From assembly GCA_022376515.1 (NCBI GenBank), contig WTXI01000098.1:62001-126000 (forward strand): 64,000 bases of DNA, read 5' to 3'. Under the pieces are notes generated by a model. The model was not told the origin of the DNA. It was given only the letters and a program-made list of their open reading frames with translations, and did not search any database. Positions 51,500-63,900 of this stretch are shown piece after piece; positions within the stretch are counted from its first letter, which is position 1, and every line of letters begins with the position of its first letter. The position numbers and the translations under genes were made by a program. This stretch comes from Lactifluus volemus (lineage: Eukaryota; Basidiomycota; Agaricomycetes; Russulales; Russulaceae).

Positions 51500-54400
51500 A
51501 TGTCACAGTCTCTCACACCTTATCGCTACTTGTCCTTACCTGAGCTGAGCAGCCCAGGTCCTCAAAGCTCCGGAGTAGGCTCCATCAATCGCGGCCATGT
51601 CAGCGAGACACAACAAATCTCGCTTCCCCTCCAAGTGACCCGTACGTGTCTTTATCATCCCACTCCGACTGTTACTAAATTTTTCTCCCGTTAGTCTTAA
51701 AAGCGCACAATCTTCCCCGTCTCAAGACCCTCCTTGGAAGAAAGAGACGATTTTATGCTACTGTGAACCATGGGGAGAGATCGTGGCAGACACAAGCTGT
51801 GCGGAGCGTGGGTCAACGTGTGGAATGGAACGAGAACGTCGACGCTTTGTGAGTCTTGTCATATTTGTGTTCCTGCGGATAGCTGAGTCTCCTGCAGCAC
51901 TGTACAACCATCCTCCAGTATCACCATATCTCTTTATGTGAAGAAGACTGTGGGGACGGACGTCCTTATTGGAAGGCAGGAGATTACCTGTGAACCCAGA
52001 AATGGTTCGCATATTTCTTGGAATTCTTAGTGATATTTCTGGCTGAACATGCTACACGAAGAACTTGACGTTGTTCTCGGTCATGCTGGACATAATACAT
52101 CGGAGCCAGCCACAATATTCCTAACGATCGCCGTGTCAGCAAACACAGGTTCCTCTCTGACTGGGGTAATCAATACCCCGAACACTACAACGGCGGATCC
52201 GGCTAGCCCTGTTACTACGCGTCCTAATGTCCTTTCCATTAAGAGGGATATCACTGGGCTGCCAACATCAGGAGGCCCGATGGTGGAGTCACGTGACAGA
52301 ATCCGTCATGCTCAGGAAGCTCTTGACAACATTGACACGATGAAGACGTGGAAAAATGCTGTGAATGCTGTGAAATGGGTAATGGGCGCTGTCAGTAAGA
52401 TTGCAGAAGTATGCCCAGTATCGTTTTTGTTAATCTGTCCTGAGCTAACTCCCGCTGTTCAGCTGAACCCTTATGCAACACTAGCATGGAATATGCTCTC
52501 AAAGATCCCCGAGGTGCGTCTCCTTATCTTGTCCCAGGACGACATCTCACTCCTTCTTGTTCACCTTGCCGCCAGGTTTTGCTACAGCAAGTTCAGCGTG
52601 ACGATAATGTCCAAACACTACTTGAGGCGATAGTCGATGCGTTTGAATTCGCGGAAGAGGCCAACCCGTTACGAGACATCAGGCCGGAGTCTAGGCAAGC
52701 AAAGATCCTAGAGGAGATGCTGAGATGTGTCACCGAATGTGCCGAATTTATCACATCCTATGCGGAGGACGTTAACGTTGGTACGTCGTGTTGGTCTCGC
52801 TTGTTGGTCATTATAAACATGTGATTAGGAAAACGGGTTTTGAAGAATGTCGTCGGCCCAGTTAATGAAAAAATCGAACAGCACCGCTCGAACCTTGTCC
52901 GACTCCGAGAAAGTTTCCTCGCTCGTGCTATTGTCATCGCCGAGGTCACTGTGATAGAGGCTGGTGCGTATTTATGACAGTCCCACGATCGTTGGATGAT
53001 CGATCTCACATGGGGAACACAGAGCTCGACGCCAAAATCAGAGAATTGCCTTATAAAGGAGGCTGGCGATTCGGCGATGAGAAGCGATGTATTCCAGGCA
53101 CACGCGAAGACTTCCTGGACCATATTATCAAGTGGATCGAGAATCCGGAATCAAATCGTGTGCTCGTTCTTTTTGGCCAGGCTGGCACGGGAAAGTCTTC
53201 GATCGCATATGAAATTGCACATCGTTTCGATGACAAATATCTCGGCTGTTACTTCGCCTTTCTGAGGAAAGAGCAGTCGAGAGACGAGGCGTATCAGCTG
53301 TTCACGACAATTGCCCGGGATCTCTCCGATCGTAATCTCGCGTTCAAGCACGCCCTCGGCAGGATCGTCAAGGATAAATCTTCCCTTCGCAATACCCGAA
53401 ATTATCGCAAACTTTTCGAATCTCTCCTTGTTGAACCGCTGAAGGACCTGTCGCTCCCTGTACCGGTTCTTATCATCATCGATGCATTGGATGAAAGTGG
53501 AGATGCAGTCGGACAAACTGGACTACACACATTTCTCGCGGAACACCTTGCCGACCTCCCACGAGAGTTCCGCATATTGATCACGTCAAGGCTGGAGGGT
53601 GGTATCGAGCCTGCATTCACAGGAGCGTCGTCTGTCGACACGCTCTACATGGATGACAGTGAACTGGCTGCCGAGACGGAGCAGGATATTCTGTTGTATC
53701 TTCAGAAGAATCTGCCTCGGGACGTGTTCAAGGAGCATGGTGCTGAACTGGCAAAGGCTGCAGAGGGCCTGTTCCAGTGGGCAGCTGCTGCATCCGGATT
53801 CATAAATGGCCCTCCTGCTAGCTTTGGCTTCAGTAAGAGGAAGTGTGTTCAGCGCCTGTTGGGACACTCTCGAGGTCACAGTGGAGAAGATCCGTTGGAC
53901 AAATTATACAAAGAAATTCTCGAGGGGTACTTCGGACCGCAAGAAGCTCAGGTCCTATTTCGTTCCGTCATGGGACAGCTTCTTGCTGCAACTGAACCGC
54001 TCTCGATAGATTCCTTAATCACCTTGCGTCGACATACCCCCATCGATGACGCCGAGGATTCTGATCCTGTCCTTGAGATGCTCCGTCACCTCGGCTCACT
54101 GCTGAGTAATGTGACTTCATCCGATCACACGCGTCCCATCGTTCCTCTCCACACATCATTCCGCGACTTTCTGACGAGCAAGAAGAATCACATGTTTTAT
54201 GTGGACCTTGATGATGCTCATCGTGAATTGGCACATTCCTGCGCCAGCTTGATGCTCGTCAAGCTCAAGTTTAACATTTGCGAGCTCGAGTCATCATACC
54301 TTGCGAACAGCGATGTCCCAGACCTTAACTCTCGAATTTCCAAATATATTCCACCTGCTCTATCGTATGCCTGCATTTTCTGGGACAATCACTTAAGGCA

Positions 54401-56843
54401 TGTTGATTTCGAGCAAGACCTCTTGGAGAAACTTGGATCCCTGTTCGAGACGAAGTTTCTGTTTTGGCTTGAAGTGCTTAGCATCAAGTGCAAAGTGAGG
54501 GTTGCTCCTCCAGCATTGTCGTCTCTGACGACATGGCTACGGTCTGGCAAGAGTAAGGTATGTACATCCCATACATGAATATGACCATGTACTGATGATC
54601 GCACCATGATAAAATTGTAACAGCCGTCTCAAACTGGGGAAATCTTCATGGCATTTGTGAATGATGGGTCCGCATTTGTGCGATACTTTGGGATGCCTAT
54701 TGCAAGGAGCGCACCGCATATCTATATTTCTGCCCTACCATTCGCACCGTCCTCATCTCACATCGTCAAGCATTACCTTCATCTATTCCCTCATACGTTG
54801 TGCTTGGCGCGCGGGCAGCTATCTCGTTGGCCTGCGTTGGAAATGACGATTCAGGCACATGAAGAATCAATCGACTCTGTTGCGTTCTCACCAGATGGGC
54901 AGTGTATTGCCTCAGGCTCACGGGATCGCACCATTCGCTTGTGGGATTCCACAACCGGAGAGCTTGTAGCAGGCCCGTTTACTGGACACACTGGCGATAT
55001 TTATTCGGTTGCATTTTCTCCTGGCGGGCAGCACATCGCCTCGGGCTCGAAGGATGGTACGATTCGGGTGTGGGATGCTGCAACAGGCGAGATCTTCGCG
55101 GGCCCGTTTACTCGTCACACCGACGAGGTCTATTCTGTGGCATACTCACCGGATGGGGAGCGCATCGCCTCGGCCTCGCAAGATCGCACCATTTGCGTAT
55201 GGGATGTTGCAAAAGGAATCGTCATGGCAGGGCCGTTTACTAGACACACTGCATGGGTCGGTTGTGTTGCATTCTCGCCGGACGGGAAGTGCATCGTCTC
55301 GGCCTCGGGAGATCGCACGATTCGGGTGTGGGATGCCGCCACAGGAGAGGTTGTAGCGGGCCCGTTCACTAGACACACGGATGAAGTCCACGTGGTTTCG
55401 TTCTCACCAAACGGGCAGGTTATCGCCTCGGCCTCGACGGATCGCATGATTCACATGTGGGACGCTGCAACAGGAGAAGTCATAGTAGCACCATTTATTG
55501 GACACACCGATGAGGTCTACTCTGTTGCTTTCTCACCAGATGGGCAGCTCATTGCCTCAGCCTCATTCGATCATACAATTCGTGTGTGGGATTCCTCGAC
55601 AGGAATCATTGTAGCAGGACCGTTTATCGGACACACCGATCCGGTCAATTCTGTTGCATTCTCCCCCGACGGACAACGGATCACATCGGCCTCGATCGAT
55701 CGCACGGTTCGTGTGTGGGGCGCCACAGCAGATGTAGTAGTCGACCAGCTTCCTGGTCACACCAATTGGGTCTATGCTGTTGCATTCTCACCGGATGGCC
55801 GGCGCGTTGCCTCAGGCTCATACGATCATACGATTTGCGTGTGGGATACCACAACAGGGCAAGTCGCGTCGGGCCCATTTACTGGACACACCGGTCGTGT
55901 TTATTCTGTTGCGTTCTCACCAGATGGGCAGCGAATTGCGTCAGCTTCGGCGGATTGCACGGTTCGGGTGTGGGATGCCGTAACAGGAGAGATGGTAGTA
56001 GGGCCGTTTACTGGACACACCGGTGAGATCAACTGTGTTGCATTCTCGCCAGACGGGCGGCGTATTGCCTCAGGTTCGGATGACCGCATCATTCACATCT
56101 GGGATGTCGCCTCAGGAGTGGTCGTTGTGGGCCCGTTTGCTGGACACACCAATCGAGTCTTTTCCGTTGCATTCTCGCCGGACGGGAAGCGTATCGTATC
56201 GGCCTCTGAAGATCGCAGGATTCGTGTGTGGGATGCTGAAAATGGAGAGGCCATAGGAGACCCGTTTACTGGACACACTCGACTTGTCAGATCTGTTGCA
56301 TTTTCTCCAGATGGGAGATACATCGCTTCGGCCTCTCAAGATTGCACGATTCGCATATGGGATGCGGCAACAGGAGAGGCCATAGTAGCACCCTTCACTG
56401 GACATACAGATATGGTCAACTCTGTTGCTTTCTCACCCGATGGACAACATATCATCTCAGCCTCAAGCGATTGCACGATGCGAATGTGGAATTCCGCGAC
56501 AGGAGAGGCCATAGCATGCCTATTTACAGGACACACGGGTCGGGTGTTTTGTGTTGCATTCTCACCAGACGGGTGGTGCATTGCCTCGGCCTCGGAAGAT
56601 AACACGATTCGCCTATGGGATGCTCCAACAGTAACAAAGCCGCTTCCTGGATACACCGAATCGGTCGACTCTGTTGTAGTCTCGTCGGACATTGCGGGCC
56701 GGGCCTCACACGATCACACGGTTTGTGCCAAAACAGAAAATATTGGGAAGGACGACATTATGAACAAATTTCTAATTAATAGTGATGGGTGGATGTGTGG
56801 GGAAAAGGAAGAACTTCTTTTGTGGATTCCCCAGGTTCACTGA
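51500..56843 (+). CDS. NLR3: C2-NACHT-WD40 NLR protein, 9 exons, 1631 aa, C-terminus shortened
   Basis: Exons 51500-51641, 51695-51848, 51898-52004, 52062-52408, 52463-52513, 52576-52780, 52829-52963, 53023-54557 and 54624-56843 join in frame. All intron borders are GT..AG, including an acceptor that changed from TTACAG to ATTAG before exon 7. The C2 domain, Walker A GQAGTGKSS, Walker B LIIIDALDES and 14 WD40 repeats (about 54858-56650) are present. CGA after the conserved WIPQVH has become TGA, removing the last 40 residues seen in NLR1; this lies beyond the propellers, so the protein may still work. It is an apparently functional paralogue with different residues at the variable repeat positions. 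Confidence 0.87.
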
Positions 56844-57088
56844 CCATATTTTCATAGGTCCAACACTGTCTGGATAGCAGGCAGATATGAAACTTGGCTT
56901 GAACTGGCAAATTTTGTGCATGGATCAAATTGGACTACAGTATATCATGATGTCTAAATAGCGTCAGTTGCAGTTACGATTTTTATTTCAAATCCCTGTA
57001 CTCTCACGAGACCATATCTATCTGTATCGTCACTATTACTACAGTCTACTGGCCGACCTGTTTATATATCACTCACCAAGGAGTATCC
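56844..57088 (+). other. Former NLR3 C-terminus and 3' flank
   Basis: The NLR1 tail sequence (PYFHRSNTVWI, WLELANFVHGSN) is still readable after the new stop, to the old TAA at about 56955. Homology to units 1 and 2 ends at about 57088. Confidence 0.6.
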
Positions 57089-58058
57089 AGGTAGTCAAAC
57101 TACAATGTATCGAATGAATCGCTCAGCGAAGCCATACAATGTATCGACTCGATCGGGGCCAGCGCGCCCGCTAGTCATCCAGCGGACATACCATATTAGG
57201 AAGAGCAGCAGTGGCCTTTTGGCTTACACATCACTGTTGCTGATGCCACTACCACTGCTGCCATTGCCGGTTCGACCAACACTGCCGATGCTTGAGAGTG
57301 ATCCCACTATTCAAACCTACCACATCAAAATTGGCTACTGCCCCCATTGCCGATGCTATCGCTGTTGCGCGCCGCCCTTGCCACTGCCACCCCTTGCTGC
57401 CGTCACCGACGTTGCTGCCATCACCGACGTTACTGCCGTCGCCGACGATGCTCACTGCCGTCGCGAATGTTGCTGCCGTTGCCGACACTCACTGCCGTCA
57501 CCGACGCTCTGCCGTCACCGACGCTCTGCCGTCACCGACGCTCTGCCGTCACCGACGCTCACTGCTGTCACCGACGCTCACTGCCGTCACGAATGTTGCT
57601 GCCGTCGCCAACGCTCACTGCCATCACAAGTGTTGCTGCCGTTGCCGACATTCACTGCCGTCACCGACGCTCACTACCGTCGCCGATGCTTATTGCCGAC
57701 GCCGATGCTCATTGCCGACGTTCACTGCCGTCACGAATGTTGCTGCCGTCGCCGACGTTCACCGATGCTCCTTGCCGTCACCGACGCTCCTTGCCGACAC
57801 TCCTTACTATCACCGATCACTGCCGGCGCCGACGTTCATGCCGGCATTGCCGCTGCCGCTCTTGTTGCTGCCGTTGCCGATGTTTATTTTAGAGATTATA
57901 TAATATATATATATGTTTATATACCCAAAAGAGGGAAAAGGCTGAAATTCTCACGCAGTCCCAAATGGGAACTGTGACAACATTCAAGACCGCTCATCTG
58001 ATACTCACGATCGAATCTTGATATCAATCCACCATCAGTACAACCTTTCTGCCCCACA
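57089..58058. repeat. GC-rich degenerate minisatellite (TGCCGTC.CCGACG units)
   Basis: From about 57390 to 57880 the sequence is built of variants of CACTGCCGTCACCGACGCT and GAATGTTGCTGCCGTCGCC, in irregular order. Open frames across it encode His/Cys/Arg-rich or Val/Thr/Asp-rich strings according to phase and are byproducts. It begins just right of the end of the tandem array. A shorter block with similar words in inverted orientation is at 60345-60475. Confidence 0.6.
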
Positions 58059-60178
58059 ATGTCATCCTCTATGCACCCTCAAGACATGATTGACTATTGT
58101 GATTCAAGATTCCGGGCTGCACTAATAGCTCTGGATAACCATACTGAGATCTCTCAAAAGAAAATAATCCAAAAATGTATTTTCAAGGAACTAGTACGAA
58201 TCACCCCAATTTTCTTATTTCATTTGCTAATTACATAATAAAGGAAATATCCTTGATACATATTGGAATTGCGGCAGCGTTGGGGCAGTACGTTACTGTC
58301 CCTTATATAACCAACTTCCTCACTTCATCCTACACAAAATCAAACCTCGACAACCCCCTTCCCTTTTCTTGTCCACTGAAAACTCTTCTCATGTTGGATG
58401 CCCACAATCATCCCCGTTATCCAACTGGTCTAGTAGAAAATTACATGCTAGACTGGTGGGCTGCTTCTGTTATCAAACCCAGCCCTGAACTACTCAGCCA
58501 TGAAACTCTTGACAAATGTCTGCTGGTTCATCATAAGCAGCGGGAAGCAGAGATGGCATCAGCAAGGTCAGCGGAAGTGGCAATGGACATGGCACCTCAA
58601 GCATCTATATTGGAGCGACTGGGGCAACTACCCACTTGCAAGTGCTGCAACTTGTACCGTAATTTGGCCGTGGGTACTGGAGAAGATGTGCAACATCTTT
58701 ACAGAGAGTTAAAGAGACTGGATCAAGAAGTTGCTAACCAAACTGCGTCAACCAAGAGGCGTGCTTCAGCATTCAATAGACTATTTGAAGCCGCCGTCCT
58801 GAAGGAAACACATGACACTGCTTCCATTTCCACTTCCACTTCCACTCCAGTACCCACCCCTTCCACTTCAGCACCCACCCCCAGTACTGCAGAAAAACCA
58901 GTACCATCAAGGGCTAACTTGAAGTGGCATCTATGCGAGCGGATAGTGGCAACTCCCCAAGAGAGCGTCGAAAGTCAGCCACCAGGCCCACCACCCAAAA
59001 TACCAAGAAAACTGACTCTTACAAAGCTGGCTGAGATCATGCAGTATCATTATTGTGCCGATAGAGTCCGCCTGGAGAACGAGCCATGTCTGAAATGGAC
59101 ATGGGGAGTAGACCTTAATGACAATGACGTTCGTGGACTATTTCGCACAGGAGACAGAGACTATAAACCTCCACACTCTGGCTATGATGAATCATTGAGA
59201 GAGGGGAACTTTCCTGGGGAATATTCTGTGGGCCCGTCGTCGGCCTTCATTCCGCCGCCATCACCAAAAATCACTCCAGGCACTAGACCGAGCGATACAC
59301 CTGAGCTTGCACCAAACGATATTCCTCATCATTTTCGTGCATTCCCTCTCCACCGCCCTCGTGCTGTTGTGCCACGCGGGGCCTTACCACATGGCGATGG
59401 TCGTGACATCTTACAATCGCAAATGTCAACTCGTGCTGAAGCCGCACCTGCCGACGATACCGTACCTGCCGACGATACCGCGCCTGCCGACGATGCCACG
59501 CCTGCCGACGATGTCATGCCTGCCGACGATGTCATGCCTGCCGACGATGTCATGCCTGCCGACGATGTCATGCCTGCCGACGATGTCATGCCTGCCGACG
59601 ATGTCATGCCTGCCGACGATGTCATGCCTGCCGACGATGTCATGCCTGCCGACGATGTCATGCCTGCCGACGATGTCATGCCTGCCGACGATGTCATGCC
59701 TGCCGACGATGTCATGCCTGCCGACGATCCTACACCTGCCGACGATACCACGCCTGCCGACGATGATACTGCGCCTGCTGATATTGCCTCCCCTGCGGGT
59801 GCCGATTACGATATCACGAGGCCCTCAAGCAGCAATGGTTCACATTCACCTGATCTCTTCACCACTGAAGCTGCTCTGGCTGCTCTTCTCTCTGGCCATT
59901 CTTCAACTGCAAGTTCCACGTCAAGTCATCCTCAGCACAATAGTCCCTCTGCCGTTGATGCCTACCTTGCCCTTATGGATAGTGACGACTCTGATGACAG
60001 TGATTCTCTTCTTATTCGAGCATGTCGTGCACTGTCATCATCATCATCATCTACTTCAGATCGTATGAGTGTAGACAAGTCTACCACAACTACTAGTGGG
60101 AGACCTGGACAGGGTGGATGGACTGGGGCTGACTTTTCTAGGTTTGCTGGCCCAGATGAATATGTTGATAGTGCATAG
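58059..60178 (+). CDS. Unknown two-exon protein with PADDVM repeats, 689 aa
   Basis: The start is ATG 58059 (MSSSMHPQDMIDYCDSRF). Exon 1 ends at 58193 before GTACGA; exon 2 starts at 58244 after AAAG, in frame. The N-terminal 220 residues are helical and contain a CKCCNLY cysteine cluster; a Ser/Thr/Pro-rich linker follows, then a block KWTWGVDLNDNDVRGLF, then an acidic repeat region (59451-59770) with 12 consecutive PADDVM units and variants, and a serine-rich tail (SSSSSSTSDRMSVDK). I do not recognise the family. It is convergent with the KDZ transposase gene and may be part of the same mobile element; a function as an accessory protein is only inference. Confidence 0.6.
59451..59770 (+). 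repeat. 18-bp minisatellite coding PADDVM, 12 perfect repeats plus variants
   Basis: The unit CCTGCCGACGATGTCATG is repeated 12 times without change at about 59499-59726; variant units (PADDTV, PADDTA, PADDAT, PADDPT, PADDTT) lie on both sides. The length is a multiple of three, so copy-number changes keep the frame. Confidence 0.9.
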
Positions 60179-60503
60179 CTCTGGACGTTGGTTGGAGATT
60201 TGTTAGATTAGATATGAATGTCTCACTCAAGGATTTGCTGACGTATACTATCTGTTAAGAAATGTATCATGCATTATATCATTCATTGAAGGGCTTCACT
60301 TGATTACTATGACATGCTAGGGGCTTGGGGCTTAAATTTATTGCCTGTCTTGCCGCTCACCACAACAGAGGTGGCAGCGGCAACGTTGGTGACAGCAAAA
60401 AGAGTGGCAGCAGCATGCAGTGGGCAGCAGGGGCAACAGAATGTCGACAATGGCAGTGAATGTTGGTGACAGCAGGTAAAATTTGATATCCTGATTATAG
60501 GCT
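60179..60503. other. Convergent intergenic region
   Basis: The 3' ends of the unknown gene (+) and the KDZ gene (-) meet here. At 60345-60475 words such as TTGGTGACAGCA and GGCAGTGAATGTTGGTGACAGCAGG are the inverted counterpart of the 57.4-57.9 kb repeats. No gene is seen. Confidence 0.4.
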
Positions 60504-61317
60504 TTACAAAAAAGGTGTGATATATACACTGTTAGCTTTTATGAATGAATAATTGGCATCTTGAGCCATCCAGCCCCACATTTCTGCTTTGCGAGCAGCA
60601 TATGCTGCTGGTCCAGTAGCTTGATTGTCATTTGCCATTGTTCTTCGTCGCTCCCAATCCTCCTGCTTATGGATAAAAAACCGCACTGTCCACTGCATCT
60701 CATATCCAACAAGAGTGACCTCTTCTTCCCAGCGCTGCTTCTGTGCACGTGCACGTAGCCAATGGACTCGTTCAACTAAGAGGACATGATAAGCTATGAC
60801 ATTCACAAGATTCAAGAAAAGCACACACATTCCTGCAAGGCTTGTGTGCTTCCTTGCTCTATGTTAGACTCAACTTGCCATATCCAAGAGAGCTGAAGTG
60901 TTGAGGAACCAGGTTTGTTAGGGTCTAATAGTGCAGTACTTGACTTGACATCTTTTTTTGATAAGACCCTAAACTTGGATAAGATGCCCTTCTCCGCACC
61001 AAGCCGGGTCATTGCCAACTGGCACCTGCTGTATACCCGGCAATAATGGGAAATCCGGTCATTCAGCTGGATGACTGCTGATCTTGCACGACTGCGAACT
61101 GTTTTGCGTGGAGCAACACGTAAAACATGAGAGTATTGAAATGACTTGTCTGCAATTGTTTCTCGCAAAGAGTTGAGAAGCCGGGCAGCCTGCTGCTCTC
61201 TAAGTATCAATTCCATTGCCCGATGTAAAGAGTTAGGAGATTGAGATGTAGATGGCATATGCAATGGCATAGAGTGAATTTGTTCTATAGGGGAGGATGC
61301 CAACTGTGTTGCCGACT

Positions 61318-61344
61318 CTGTCCGAGTCGTTGCCGTTGCCGTTG

Positions 61345-61417
<73 letters not shown>

Positions 61418-61418
61418 G

Positions 61419-61451
<33 letters not shown>

Positions 61452-61460
61452 CTTTGCCGA
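61318..61460 (-). repeat. (GTTGCC)n hexanucleotide tract inside the KDZ gene
   Basis: About twenty GTTGCC units are interrupted by two shortened ones (GTTGC and GTGC), so the frame differs before and after. On the minus strand it reads as alternating Gly-Asn or Ala-Thr according to phase. Confidence 0.85.
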
Positions 61461-63734
61461 CTGTGTTGTTGCCGAATGTGCCACTACCAGCTGTGCAGTG
61501 GCTGATTGTGTGGTTGTTGACTCTGTGGCTATTAACCATGTGAGCAACAACTATGTTGAGAGTGTTGGTACAGTATTGAGCTCACAAATCATCAGGTCCT
61601 CTTCATCAAGGTCATCAAATAAGGGTTCAGTGTCTCCAATAATCTGGTTGAAATCTCCAGAGATGCCTGGAACACGCTGCTGGAGTGTTTGAAGTACCAA
61701 GAATTGAGCATTGAGAGATTCAGACAATTGTTGAAGGTGCTTGTCATCCTGTTCCGAGTGACCTCTACTAGAGCGTCGTCGTAAGTGATCCTGAAGTTCA
61801 ATTCTTTCAAATGTCATTAGTTTGTAAGATAGTGAGAATATAAAATAATTACTGTTTTTCTTCTACATCCAGTGCCATCTGGACCCACTCCTCCACTAAA
61901 GTGTGATCCCTTCCCTCTGTATAAGGCATTGATTTATCATTTTGTTTGTGTTTTTGCACACGAAGAATATCCATTGCTGTTGGGTCGGCAAGGCGGCGAG
62001 ACTCAGCATGTCGAATCTCTTTCCTCCACTGCCTTTGGTTGGCCATACTAGCAGCAGATGATAACTTTTTAAAGTATTCCCTTGTTGTCTGTGCCATAGC
62101 AGATGCTTGAGCATATCTGGTGCACAAGGTAGAAACTTCAAAATACATATACAGTAAGCTTATGACATTGATGCTATCAAAGCAATTTTTACTAACCTAT
62201 ATTAAGCATTTTTTTGTGATTTGAGTCTGTGGCATGGTCATCAATAGTCTCTGCACGATTTGCTAGTGTTGCTGTGCGAACAGTAGGTGTGATGGCATTT
62301 AGAGATGACCACAGTGTCTCCAAGATTTCACCTGCTGTAACTGCTGCACCTGGAATAAAGGATGTTGCAAAGCGAAAGAAGCACTCCTCCTTGTGGCCAT
62401 GCACATGAAATAGACCAATAGCACGATCCAGGGATAATTTCTCTGGCAACAGATGGCCAATGCGGTCCTGAAGATGAATAAAGTACTGACAGGCAATATC
62501 ATAAATGAGCATTGCACCCTGTGTGGGGTCCACATTTGTTTGTTTGAGAGCTTGTAAGAGTACCCAATCCACATTTTTTTGTTGCTCTCCTCGAAAGAGA
62601 TTTGCAATGCCATTTGGGGCAAAGAAGCCATGGCGAGCACAAGCAACGGCCACAACACCAGTGACATCACAGGCTTTAGACCCTAGCATTGCCAGCTCAA
62701 TAGCACGAAACTGATTTGAACATGGGGCTTTCTGTGTAAGAATAAATTAGCTAAATCTATATCCTTTTATACAAGTGATTTGCACGGAAAAGCAACATAT
62801 GACACTCACAGTTCGGCGTTCTACTGCACTTTCTAAGAAGCGCTCATAATCCACCACCTTTGACATCATTCCACCACCTTCTGAAAGCCAGACTTCAGAT
62901 TTGTTCTTTTGCCTGATGTGGTCTGCCTTGAAGTTGCCATCAGCTACAAACATCCGTTTGTACACCCATCTGAATAAGAGTAAGTTTGCTAGAAGACTGA
63001 TAAATACTCTAAAACACACTCATTAGGGTCTTCCTTCCAATTTGATGGCAAATTGATGCTAGACTGTGGACAAGCCGGACAGAAATTGGCAAGTTCCCCT
63101 GGTGTGGGTTGATTGAAATCAACTGTCTCATGCCCATATCCTGCCCATTTTATCTTTTTCAGCCATCTCCATGCACGAGATAGCCTTAGCAGTTCCTGAT
63201 ATAAATTTGGTGTGCGTGATGGTGTCATTGGATAGGTGAGGCGGCGAAGCTTTTGGAAGTATTGATAGGCAGATGCTTTGCATTCCAAATTTGAGATGCG
63301 AAAGTCATCTAATACTGCTACAGAGAAAAGTGTTTGATAGCGAGTGAAGGTTGTAGGCACCAGTCGGCAATACATGAGATCAGCATGAATAGCCTCGGCA
63401 CCATGGCATGGGCAAGTGACAAGGGCAATATGGTGAACTCCATTTACATGCACCACACGCACATAATGGTTGTTTAATGCATCTTGTCTTGGTGCATGAA
63501 TATCGAGGATAGAAAGACTGGGAGGAGGGTTGAACATAGCATGATCGGCATCAGATATTGTGATATTGTCAAGATAGCCACTGATTGCCACAAGATCAGA
63601 ATCAGCCATGGGCATGTCTTTATCATTATTGTCTTGATCACCATCTTCAAGTTCCAATTCCAAGTCTGCAGCTGCAGGTGTTACTGGTGTCAATGCTGGT
63701 GCTGACTCGGATGCTGATGTCTGTTCCAATGCCA

Positions 63735-63900
63735 TTGTCATTGTCGTTGCCGCTGCTGCTGCCCATACCGTTGCCGCTGCTGTTGCCGCCGGTGTTGCCG
63801 CTGCCGTCGTTGCCGCCGATGTTGCTGCTGCCGCCAGCCGTTGCCGTTGCCGTTGCCGTTGCCCGTTGCCGATGTTGCCGTTGCCGCTGCCGTTGTGCCA
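63735..63900 (-). repeat. (GTTGCC/GCTGCC)n tract near the 5' part of the KDZ gene
   Basis: The second tract of the same type in this gene, more degenerate, with units CCGTTG and CCGCTG. The frame of the coiled N-terminus (63965 leftward) differs from that of the CxC2 exon (from 63741), so the tract contains either an intron or a frame change. Confidence 0.75.

Larger units (their letters stand above)
49039..57088. repeat. Tandem unit 3, truncated at its right end
   Basis: This third copy starts with the same amine-oxidase remnant and continues through G2 and NLR3. Homology to units 1 and 2 ends at about 57088, within the stretch CACTCACCAAGGAGTAT, after which units 1 and 2 continue to G3 but this copy does not. 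No transposable element lies inside this unit, so it serves as the empty-site reference for the insertions in the other two. Confidence 0.85.

Noticed and set aside
57105..57977. 290-aa plus-strand frame rich in His, Cys and Arg
   Set aside because: It is generated by the degenerate TGCCGTC repeat; all three frames stay open with equally simple compositions.
59451..59770. CRISPR-like array or satellite
   Set aside because: Repeats are contiguous with no spacers and stay in frame within a long ORF.
61233..61550. Ala-Thr/Gly-Asn alternating protein
   Set aside because: The composition comes from the GTTGCC tract; only its flanks look like KDZ coding sequence.
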